This document shows, in pieces, positions 11,774 to 21,486 of a DNA stretch of 64,000 nucleotides (positions within the stretch are counted from its first letter, which is position 1; every line of letters starts with the position of its first letter). The DNA is taken from contig OX104113.1 of assembly GCA_944474755.1 (NCBI GenBank), forward strand, positions 64,252,074 through 64,316,073. Direction: 5' to 3'. Under the pieces are notes generated by a model. The model was not told where the DNA came from. It saw nothing but the letters and a program-made list of their open reading frames with translations, and searched no databases. Origin of the DNA: Limnoperna fortunei (taxonomy: Eukaryota; Mollusca; Bivalvia; Mytilida; Modiolidae). A program made the translations under genes and the position numbers.

Positions 11774-12106
11774 ATGAAAGCCAAAGTACAACAAAGATGC
11801 AGCAACAAGAGGTCTACACTGGTAGACAGCGAGAAACGCTTTAAAAGAGCTTGTGAACAGATTGTACAGCTAAACTATTCCTTAGATGCTCTTCAACAGA
11901 GATATAACAAAGCTAAGCAGGACAACCACAAGTCGTTCAGATATTCACTTCGTCTACGTATAGCTGTCGTGGACGGCATGCGAAACATGTACTACGACTA
12001 TGCCCATAAGAAAGCGGAGGCTATAGCTGAACTCAGACAGGAACTGTTTGGAGAAGTAGTTGACATCGTAGCTGATGAACTTTCAGACATCGAGATGTAC
12101 GATTAA
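11774..12106 (+). CDS. Array copy 10: 110-aa array protein, consensus sequence
   Basis: Intact consensus protein. The leader has CTTGCTTCAAC instead of CTTGTTTCAAC. Its 3' spacer carries the TTCCTCGG marker (near 12238) shared with units 13, 15 and 17. Stem-loop at 12137-12152. Confidence 0.8.
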   Translation: MKAKVQQRCSNKRSTLVDSEKRFKRACEQIVQLNYSLDALQQRYNKAKQDNHKSFRYSLRLRIAVVDGMRNMYYDYAHKKAEAIAELRQELFGEVVDIVADELSDIEMYD

Positions 12107-13011
12107 AGTTTGATGATGAAGAACGCTTCTAAAAACGGTTCTTTTCAGAGCCACACACATTTTTCAAAAAGAATCTATATTGTTGTTAAAAATTCTCCAA
12201 CGAGTGCCATTTTACTCCTCTTATATAATTTAGTGTTCCTCGGAAAAAAATAATTTACAAGAATAGTATTTGTAAGAAAAATCAAATCTTCAACAAATTT
12301 TAATTAGAATTCCACAATTTCGCTTTTTGGTTTCATTTTTAAATTATAGATTATCAACAGTATCGTAAATCTTAATTATATAAATTCGCACATATTGCAT
12401 AATTTTCTTGTTGTCAAAAGGTCCTTAAAATTCGACGTCCTTAAAGTACTACATGCGAATAAAGTACAGGAAAATTAAAATTTAGGTCGGTCATTGTATA
12501 ATTACGTAAATCAGAGTATTTGGTCAACATTTGAACAAAATTGTTTTCTCATGCGTTTTTGGTTTCAAATCCACCCAATTGTCATTTTCTATTAAAATGA
12601 GGTCATTCCACTAATAATTTGCGCTTTATAAAAAATGCATTTCTTCTTTTTTATCTAGCATTTTCGGTATATCTAAAAAAACATCTATTGCGTGTGTTTT
12701 ATCTATTTTAATAATGATCTTTTTATGTGAAATATGTATTCCTTGAAACAATAATAAAATCAAATTGTTAATTGTTTGACAAATACCCGTTGATTAATTA
12801 ACAAAGGGGTTTGACAATTAACACAAGCTGACGACACGAGACAGTTTTGACAATGGACTCGTGTTTTAAACTCAATTACTCTCCTATGACAATCCTTTCT
12901 CAATTTCAGGTGTGTCAAAATGAGAGGTGCATGTGTATAATCAGCCAGGTCATCGTTGATGTTCAGAACTTGTTTCAACTCCAATAGTGCTAACACATCG
13001 AAATCAACACA

Positions 13012-13344
13012 ATGAAAGCCAAAGTACAACAAAGATGCAGCAACAAGAGGTCTACACTGGTAGACAGCGAGAAACGCTTTAAAAGAGCTTGTGAACAGAT
13101 TGTACAGCTAAACTATTCCTTAGATGCTCTTCAACAGAGATATAACAAAGCTAAGCAGGACAACCACAAGTCGTTCAGATATTCACTTCGTCTACGTATA
13201 GCTGTCGTGGACGGCATGCGAAACATGTACTACTACTATGCCCATAAGAAAGCGGAGGCTATAGCTGAACTCAGACAGGAACTGTTTGGAGAAGTAGTTG
13301 ACATCGTAGCTGATGAACTTTCAGACATCGAGATGTACGATTAA
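13012..13344 (+). CDS. Array copy 11: 110-aa array protein, D75Y variant
   Basis: Intact, D75Y as in copy 4, with the TGTATAA promoter form also as in copy 4. Sharing of both markers across seven units points to exchange of whole units. Stem-loop at 13375-13390. Confidence 0.8.
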   Translation: MKAKVQQRCSNKRSTLVDSEKRFKRACEQIVQLNYSLDALQQRYNKAKQDNHKSFRYSLRLRIAVVDGMRNMYYYYAHKKAEAIAELRQELFGEVVDIVADELSDIEMYD

Positions 13345-14249
13345 AGTTTGATGATGAAGAACGCTTCTAAAAACGGTTCTTTTCAGAGCCACACACATTT
13401 TTCAAAAAGAATCTATATTGTTGTTAAAAATTCTCCAACGAGTGCCATTTTACTCCTCTTATATAATTTAGTGTTCCACGGAAAAAAATAATTTACAAGA
13501 ATAGTATTTGTAAGAAAAATCAAATCTTCAACAAATTTTAATTAGAATTCCACAATTTCGCTTTTTGGTTTCATTTTTAAATTATAGATTATCAACAGTA
13601 TCGTAAATCTTAATTATATAAATTCGCACATATTGCATAATTTTCTTGTTGTCAAAAGGTCCTTAAAATTCGACGTCCTTAAAGTACTACATGCGAATAA
13701 AGTACAGGAAAATTAAAATTTAGGTCGGTCATTGTATAATTACGTAAATCAGAGTATTTGGTCAACATTTGAACAAAATTGTTTTCTCATGCGTTTTTGG
13801 TTTCAAATCCACCCAATTGTCATTTTCTATTAAAATGAGGTCATTCCACTAATAATTTGCGCTTTATAAAAAATGCATTTCTTCTTTTTTATCTAGCATT
13901 TTCGGTATATCTAAAAAAACATCTATTGCGTGTGTTTTATCTATTTTAATAATGATCTTTTTATGTGAAATATGTATTCCTTGAAACAATAATAAAATCA
14001 AATTGTTTATTGTTTGACAAATACCCGTTGATTAATTAACAAAGGGGTTTGACAATTAATACAAGCTGACGACACGAGACAGTTTTGACAATGGACTCGT
14101 GTTTTAAACTCAATTACTCTCCTATGACAATCCTTTCTCAATTTCAGGTGTGTCAAAATGAGAGGTGGATGTATATAATCAGCCAGGTCATCGTTGATGT
14201 TCAGAACTTGTTTCAACTCCAATAGTGCTAACACATCGAAATCAACACA

Positions 14250-14582
14250 ATGAAAGCCAAAGTACAACAAAGATGCAGCAACAAGAGGTCTACACTGGTA
14301 GACAGCGAGAAACGCTTTAAAAGAGCTTGTGAACAGATTGTACAGCTAAACTATTCCTTTGATGCTCTTCAACAGAGATATAACAAAGCTAAGCAGGACA
14401 ACCACAAGTCGTTCAGATATTCACTTCGTCTACGTATAGCTGTCGTGGACGGCATGCGAAACATGTACTACGACTATGCCCATAAGAAAGCGGAGGCTAT
14501 AGCTGAACTCAGACAGGAACTGTTTGGAGAAGTAGTTGACATCGTAGCTGATGAACTTTCAGACATCGAGATGTACGATTAA
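14250..14582 (+). CDS. Array copy 12: 110-aa array protein, L37F variant
   Basis: Intact, L37F as in copies 7 and 15. The upstream region carries both the copy-7 marker (ACAATTAATACAAG) and the GGTGGATG marker of units 8, 15 and 17. Stem-loop at 14613-14628. Confidence 0.8.
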   Translation: MKAKVQQRCSNKRSTLVDSEKRFKRACEQIVQLNYSFDALQQRYNKAKQDNHKSFRYSLRLRIAVVDGMRNMYYDYAHKKAEAIAELRQELFGEVVDIVADELSDIEMYD

Positions 14583-15487
14583 AGTTTGATGATGAAGAAC
14601 GCTTCTAAAAACGGTTCTTTTCAGAGCCACACACATTTTTCAAAAAGAATCTATATTGTTGTTAAAAATTCTCCAACGAGTGCCATTTTACTCCTCTTAT
14701 ATAATTTAGTGTTCCACGGAAAAAAATAATTTACAAGAATAGTATTTGTAAGAAAAATCAAATCTTCAACAAATTTTAATTAGAATTCCACAATTTCGCT
14801 TTTTGGTTTCATTTTTAAATTATAGATTATCAACAGTATCGTAAATCTTAATTATATAAATTCGCACATATTGCATAATTTTCTTGTTGTCAAAAGGTCC
14901 TTAAAATTCGACGTCCTTAAAGTACTACATGCGAATAAAGTACAGGAAAATTAAAATTTAGGTCGGTCATTGTATAATTACGTAAATCAGAGTATTTGGT
15001 CAACATTTGAACAAAATTGTTTTCTCATGCGTTTTTGGTTTCAAATCCACCCAATTGTAATTTTCTATTAAAATGAGGTCATTCCACTAATAATTTGCGC
15101 TTTATAAAAAATGCATTTCTTCTTTTTTATCTAGCATTTTCGGTATATCTAAAAAAACATCTATTGCGTGTGTTTTATCTATTTTAATAATGATCTTTTT
15201 ATGTGAAATATGTATTCCTTGAAACAATAATTAAATCAAATTGTTTATTGTTTGACAAATACCCGTTGATTAATTAACAAAGGGGTTTGACAATTAACAC
15301 AAGCTGACGACACGAGACAGTTTTGACAATGGACTCGTGTTTTAAACTCAATTACTCTCCTATGACAATCCTTTCTCAATTTCAGGTGTGTCAAAATGAG
15401 AGGTGCATGTATATAATCAGCCAGGTCATCGTTGATGTTCAGAACTTGTTTCAACTCCAATAGTGCTAACACATCGAAATCAACACA

Positions 15488-15820
15488 ATGAAAGCCAAAG
15501 TACAACAAAGATGCAGCAACAAGAGGTCTACACTGGTAGACAGCGAGAAACGCTTTAAAAGAGCTTGTGAACAGATTGTACAGCTAAACTATTCCTTAGA
15601 TGCTCTTCAACAGAGATATAACAAAGCTAAGCAGGACAACCACAAGTCGTTCAGATATTCACTTCGTCTACGTATAGCTGTCGTGGACGGCATGCGAAAC
15701 ATGTACTACGACTATGCCCATAAGAAAGCGGAGGCTATAGCTGAACTCAGACAGGAACTGTTTGGAGAAGTAGTTGACATCGTAGCTGATGAACTTTCAG
15801 ACATCGAGATGTACGATTAA
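15488..15820 (+). CDS. Array copy 13: 110-aa array protein, consensus sequence
   Basis: Intact consensus protein. The 3' spacer has the TTCCTCGG marker, as in unit 10 three units earlier. Stem-loop at 15851-15866. Confidence 0.8.
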   Translation: MKAKVQQRCSNKRSTLVDSEKRFKRACEQIVQLNYSLDALQQRYNKAKQDNHKSFRYSLRLRIAVVDGMRNMYYDYAHKKAEAIAELRQELFGEVVDIVADELSDIEMYD

Positions 15821-16725
15821 AGTTTGATGATGAAGAACGCTTCTAAAAACGGTTCTTTTCAGAGCCACACACATTTTTCAAAAAGAATCTATATTGTTGT
15901 TAAAAATTCTCCAACGAGTGCCATTTTACTCCTCTTATATAATTTAGTGTTCCTCGGAAAAAAATAATTTACAAGAATAGTATTTGTAAGAAAAATCAAA
16001 TCTTCAACAAATTTTAATTAGAATTCCACAATTTCGCTTTTTGGTTTCATTTTTAAATTATAGATTATCAACAGTATCGTAAATCTTAATTATATAAATT
16101 CGCACATATTGCATAATTTTCTTGTTGTCAAAAGGTCCTTAAAATTCGACGTCCTTAAAGTACTACATGCGAATAAAGTACAGGAAAATTAAAATTTAGG
16201 TCGGTCATTGTATAATTACGTAAATCAGAGTATTTGGTCAACATTTGAACAAAATTGTTTTCTCATGCGTTTTTGGTTTCAAATCCACCCAATTGTCATT
16301 TTCTATTAAAATGAGGTCATTCCACTAATAATTTGCGCTTTATAAAAAATGCATTTCTTCTTTTTTATCTAGCATTTTCGGTATATCTAAAAAAACATCT
16401 ATTGCGTGTGTTTTATCTATTTTAATAATGATCTTTTTATGTGAAATATGTATTCCTTGAAACAATAATAAAATCAAATTGTTAATTGTTTGACAAATAC
16501 CCGTTGATTAATTAACAAAGGGGTTTGACAATTAACACAAGCTGACGACACGAGACAGTTTTGACAATGGACTCGTGTTTTAAACTCAATTACTCTCCTA
16601 TGACAATCCTTTCTCAATTTCAGGTGTGTCAAAATGAGAGGTGCATGTGTATAATCAGCCAGGTCATCGTTGATGTTCAGAACTTGTTTCAACTCCAATA
16701 GTGCTAACACATCGAAATCAACACA

Positions 16726-17058
16726 ATGAAAGCCAAAGTACAACAAAGATGCAGCAACAAGAGGTCTACACTGGTAGACAGCGAGAAACGCTTTAAAAGA
16801 GCTTGTGAACAGATTGTACAGCTAAACTATTCCTTAGATGCTCTTCAACAGAGATATAACAAAGCTAAGCAGGACAACCACAAGTCGTTCAGATATTCAC
16901 TTCGTCTACGTATAGCTGTCGTGGACGGCATGCGAAACATGTACTACGACTATGCCCATAAGAAAGCGGAGGCTATAGCTGAACTCAGACAGGAACTGTT
17001 TGGAGAAGTAGTTGACATCGTAGCTGATGAACTTTCAGACATCGAGATGTACGATTAA
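16726..17058 (+). CDS. Array copy 14: 110-aa array protein, consensus sequence
   Basis: Intact consensus protein with the TGTATAA promoter form. One A is missing from the A-run near 17197 in the 3' spacer, giving the 1237-bp period. Stem-loop at 17089-17104. Confidence 0.8.
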   Translation: MKAKVQQRCSNKRSTLVDSEKRFKRACEQIVQLNYSLDALQQRYNKAKQDNHKSFRYSLRLRIAVVDGMRNMYYDYAHKKAEAIAELRQELFGEVVDIVADELSDIEMYD

Positions 17059-17962
17059 AGTTTGATGATGAAGAACGCTTCTAAAAACGGTTCTTTTCAG
17101 AGCCACACACATTTTTCAAAAAGAATCTATATTGTTGTTAAAAATTCTCCAACGAGTGCCATTTTACTCCTCTTATATAATTTAGTGTTCCACGGAAAAA
17201 ATAATTTACAAGAATAGTATTTGTAAGAAAAATCAAATCTTCAACAAATTTTAATTAGAATTCCACAATTTCGCTTTTTGGTTTCATTTTTAAATTATAG
17301 ATTATCAACAGTATCGTAAATCTTAATTATATAAATTCGCACATATTGCATAATTTTCTTGTTGTCAAAAGGTCCTTAAAATTCGACGTCCTTAAAGTAC
17401 TACATGCGAATAAAGTACAGGAAAATTAAAATTTAGGTCGGTCATTGTATAATTACGTAAATCAGAGTATTTGGTCAACATTTGAACAAAATTGTTTTCT
17501 CATGCGTTTTTGGTTTCAAATCCACCCAATTGTCATTTTCTATTAAAATGAGGTCATTCCACTAATAATTTGCGCTTTATAAAAAATGCATTTCTTCTTT
17601 TTTATCTAGCATTTTCGGTATATCTAAAAAAACATCTATTGCGTGTGTTTTATCTATTTTAATAATGATCTTTTTATGTGAAATATGTATTCCTTGAAAC
17701 AATAATAAAATCAAATTGTTTATTGTTTGACAAATACCCGTTGATTAATTAACAAAGGGGTTTGACAATTAACACAAGCTGACGACACGAGACAGTTTTG
17801 ACAATGGACTCGTGTTTTAAACTCAATTACTCTCCTATGACAATCCTTTCTCAATTTCAGGTGTGTCAAAATGAGAGGTGGATGTATATAATCAGCCAGG
17901 TCATCGTTGATGTTCAGAACTTGTTTCAACTCCAATAGTGCTAACACATCGAAATCAACACA

Positions 17963-18295
17963 ATGAAAGCCAAAGTACAACAAAGATGCAGCAACAAGAG
18001 GTCTACACTGGTAGACAGCGAGAAACGCTTTAAAAGAGCTTGTGAACAGATTGTACAGCTAAACTATTCCTTTGATGCTCTTCAACAGAGATATAACAAA
18101 GCTAAGCAGGACAACCACAAGTCGTTCAGATATTCACTTCGTCTACGTATAGCTGTCGTGGACGGCATGCGAAACATGTACTACGACTATGCCCATAAGA
18201 AAGCGGAGGCTATAGCTGAACTCAGACAGGAACTGTTTGGAGAAGTAGTTGACATCGTAGCTGATGAACTTTCAGACATCGAGATGTACGATTAA
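17963..18295 (+). CDS. Array copy 15: 110-aa array protein, L37F variant
   Basis: Last intact copy before the decayed right edge. L37F. One T is missing from a T-run near 18528 in the spacer. Stem-loop at 18326-18341. Confidence 0.8.
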   Translation: MKAKVQQRCSNKRSTLVDSEKRFKRACEQIVQLNYSFDALQQRYNKAKQDNHKSFRYSLRLRIAVVDGMRNMYYDYAHKKAEAIAELRQELFGEVVDIVADELSDIEMYD

Positions 18296-19199
18296 AGTTT
18301 GATGATGAAGAACGCTTCTAAAAACGGTTCTTTTCAGAGCCACACACATTTTTCAAAAAGAATCTATATTGTTGTTAAAAATTCTCCAACGAGTGCCATT
18401 TTACTCCTCTTATATAATTTAGTGTTCCTCGGAAAAAAATAATTTACAAGAATAGTATTTGTAAGAAAAATCAAATCTTCAACAAATTTTAATTAGAATT
18501 CCACAATTTCGCTTTTTGGTTTCATTTTAAATTATAGATTATCAACAGTATCGTAAATCTTAATTATATAAATTCGCACATATTGCATAATTTTCTTGTT
18601 GTCAAAAGGTCCTTAAAATTCGACGTCCTTAAAGTACTACATGCGAATAAAGTACAGGAAAATTAAAATTTAGGTCGGTCATTGTATAATTACGTAAATC
18701 AGAGTATTTGGTCAACATTTGAACAAAATTGTTTTCTCATGCGTTTTTGGTTTCAAATCCACCCAATTGTCATTTTCTATTAAAATGAGGTCATTCCACT
18801 AATAATTTGCGCTTTATAAAAAATGCATTTCTTCTTTTTTATCTAGCATTTTCGGTATATCTAAAAAAACATCTATTGCGTGTGTTTTATCTATTTTAAT
18901 AATGATCTTTTTATGTGAAATATGTATTCCTTGAAACAATAATTAAATCAAATTGTTTATTGTTTGACAAATACCCGTTGATTAATTAACAAAGGGGTTT
19001 GACAATTAACACAAGCTGACGACACGAGACAGTTTTGACAATGGACTCGTGTTTTAAACTCAATTACTCTCCTATGACAATCCTTTCTCAATTTCAGGTG
19101 TGTCAAAATGAGAGGTGCATGTATATAATCAGCCAGGTCATCGTTGATGTTCAGAACTTGTTTCAACTCCAATAGTGCTAACACATCGAAATCAACACA

Positions 19200-19531
19200 A
19201 TGAAAGCCAAAGTACAACAAAGATGCAGCAACAAGAGGTCTACACTGGTAGACAGCGAGAAACGCTTTAAAAGAGCTTGTGACAGATTGTACAGCTAAAC
19301 TATTCCTTAGATGCTCTTCAACAGAGATATAACAAAGCTAAGCAGGACAATCACAAGTCGTTCAGATATTCACTTCGTCTACGTATAGCTGTCGTGGACG
19401 GCATGCGAAACATGTACTACGACTATGCCCATAAGAAAGCGGAGGCTATAGCTGAACTCAGACAGGAACTGTTTGGAGAAGTAATTGACATCGTAGCTGA
19501 TGAACATTCAGACATCGAGATGTACGATTAA
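19200..19531 (+). pseudogene. Array copy 16: frameshifted 110-codon gene
   Basis: One A is missing at codon 28 (GCTTGTGACAG for GCTTGTGAACAG, near 19282). The frame closes at TAA 19296-19298 after 32 codons. Downstream of the break it has changes seen in no other copy: GTAATTGAC for GTAGTTGAC and GAACATTCA for GAACTTTCA. It is the most diverged coding region of the array. TATA and stem-loop (19562-19577) are unchanged. Confidence 0.85.
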
Positions 19532-20436
19532 AGTTTGATGATGAAGAACGCTTCTAAAAACGGTTCTTTTCAGAGCCACACACATTTTTCAAAAAGAATC
19601 TATATTGTTGTTAAAAATTCTCCAACGAGTGCCATTTTACTCCTCTTATATAATTTAGTGTTCCACGGAAAAAAATAATTTACAAGAATAGTATTTGTAG
19701 GAAAAATCAAATCTTCAACAAATTTTAATTAGAATTCCACAATTTCGCTTTTTGGTTCCATTTTTAAATTATAGATTATCAACAGTATCGTAAATCTTAA
19801 TTATATAAATTCGCACATATTGCATAATTTTCTTGTTGTCAAAAGGTCCTTAAAATTCGACGTCCTTAAAGTACTACATGCGAATAAAGTACAGGAAAAT
19901 TAAAATTTAGGTCGGTCATTGTATAATTACGCAAATCAGAGTATTTGGTCAACATTTGAACAAAATTGTTTTCTCGTGCGTTTTTGGTTCCAAATCCACC
20001 CAATTGTCATTTTCTATTAAAATGAGGTCATTCCACTAATAATTTGCGCTTTATAAAAAATGCATTTCTTCTTTTTTATCTAGCATTTTCGGTATATCTA
20101 AAAAAACATCTATTGCGTGTGTTTTATCTATTTTAATAATGATCTTTTTATGTGAAATATGTATTCCTTGAAACAATAATAAAATCAAATTGTTTATTGT
20201 TTGACAAATACCCGTTGATTAATTAACAAAGGGGTTTGACAATTAACACAAGCTGACGACACGAGACAGTTTTGACAATGGACTCGTGTTTTAAACTCAA
20301 TTACTCTCCTATGACAATCCTTTCTCAATTTCAGGTGTGTCAAAATGAGAGGTGGATGTATATAATCAGCCAGGTCATCGTTGATGTTCAGAACTTGTTT
20401 CAACTCCAATAGTGCTAACACATCGAAATCAACACA

Positions 20437-20768
20437 ATGAAAGCCAAAGTACAACAAAGATGCAGCAACAAGAGGTCTACACTGGTAGACAGCGAGAAAC
20501 GCTTTAAAAGAGCTTGTGAACAGATTGTACAGCTAAACTATTCCTTGATGCTCTTCAACAGAGATATAACAAAGCTAAGCAGGACAACCACAAGTCGTTC
20601 AGATATTCACTTCGTCTACGTATAGCTGTCGTGGACGGCATGCGAAACATGTACTACGACTATGCCCATAAGAAAGCGGAGGCTATAGCTGAACTCAGAC
20701 AGGAACTGTTTGGAGAAGTAGTTGACATCGTAGCTGATGAACTTTCAGACATCGAGATGTACGATTAA
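20437..20768 (+). pseudogene. Array copy 17: frameshifted 110-codon gene
   Basis: One A is missing within codons 36-38 (TTCCTTGATG for TTCCTTAGATG, near 20547). The shifted frame ends at 20625 after 62 codons. The stem-loop (20799-20814) is intact, but the downstream purine element has lost one A (CAAAAGAATC), and a T is lost in the spacer near 20890. Multiple independent lesions mark it as a decaying edge copy. Confidence 0.85.
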
Positions 20769-21026
20769 AGTTTGATGATGAAGAACGCTTCTAAAAACGG
20801 TTCTTTTCAGAGCCACACACATTTTTCAAAAGAATCTATATTGTTGTTAAAAATTCTCCAACGAGTGCCATTTTACTCCTCTTATATAATTAGTGTTCCT
20901 CGGAAAAAAATAATTTACAAGAATAGTATTTGTAAGAAAAATCAAATCTTCAACAAATTTTAATTAGAATTCCACAATTTCGCTTTTTGGTTTCATTTTT
21001 AAATTATAGATTATCAACAGTATCGT

Positions 21027-21286
21027 AAATCTTAATTATATAAATTCGCACATATTGCATAATTTTCTTGTTGTCAAAAGGTCCTTAAAATTCGACGTCC
21101 TTAAAGTACTACATGCGAATAAAGTACAGGAAAATTAAAATTTAGGTCGGTCATTGTATAATTACGTAAATCAGAGTATTTGGTCAACATTTGAACAAAA
21201 TTGTTTTCTCATGCGTTTTTGGTTTCAAATCCACCAATTGTCATTTTCTATTAAAATGAGGTCATTCCACTAATAATTTGCGCTTT
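21027..21286 (+). repeat. Partial 18th array unit, cut by the gap
   Basis: Matches the first 261 bp of the unit with one C missing (CCACCAATTG for CCACCCAATTG). It stops in the spacer, before the promoter, at the run of N. Confidence 0.95.
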
Positions 21287-21486
21287 NNNNNNNNNNNNNN
21301 NNNNNNNNNNNNNNNNNNNNNNNNNNNNNNNNNNNNNNNNNNNNNNNNNNNNNNNNNNNNNNNNNNNNNNNNNNNNNNNNNNNNNNNNNNNNNNNNNNNN
21401 NNNNNNNNNNNNNNNNNNNNNNNNNNNNNNNNNNNNNNNNNNNNNNNNNNNNNNNNNNNNNNNNNNNNNNNNNNNNNNNNNNNNNN
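21287..21486. other. Assembly gap (200 N)
   Basis: Exactly 200 N, a conventional placeholder for unknown length. It separates the array from non-repeat sequence, so the right edge of the array and its true copy number are not represented. Confidence 0.99.

Larger units (their letters stand above)
1..21286 (+). repeat. Tandem array of 1238-bp gene-bearing units (17 full + 1 partial)
   Basis: Near-identical head-to-tail units. The start codons of the embedded gene sit at 646, 1884, 3122, 4359, 5584, 6822, 8060, 9298, 10536, 11774, 13012, 14250, 15488, 16726, 17963, 19200 and 20437, giving periods of 1238 (mostly), 1237 or 1225. Unit 5 is short because a 13-bp block (taggtcggtcatt) after the AAAATTAAAATT run near 5067 is missing. 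Position 1 already lies inside the repeat, so the array continues to the left. The right end breaks off in an assembly gap. Each unit carries one histone-style gene on the + strand and about 800 bp of AT-rich spacer. The array differs from an ordinary satellite in keeping an open, properly bounded gene in 14 of 17 units. Confidence 0.97.

Noticed and set aside
20772..20963. 63-codon frame after copy 17
   Set aside because: Spans the stem-loop and spacer; opened only by a 1-bp deletion in that edge copy.
1..21286. Core or linker histone gene repeat
   Set aside because: The flanking signals fit, but the 110-residue protein lacks the sequence hallmarks of H1, H2A, H2B, H3 and H4.
1..21286. CRISPR-like or phage-like repeat array
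   Set aside because: Units are 1.2 kb, gene-bearing and eukaryotic in signal content, with no spacers.
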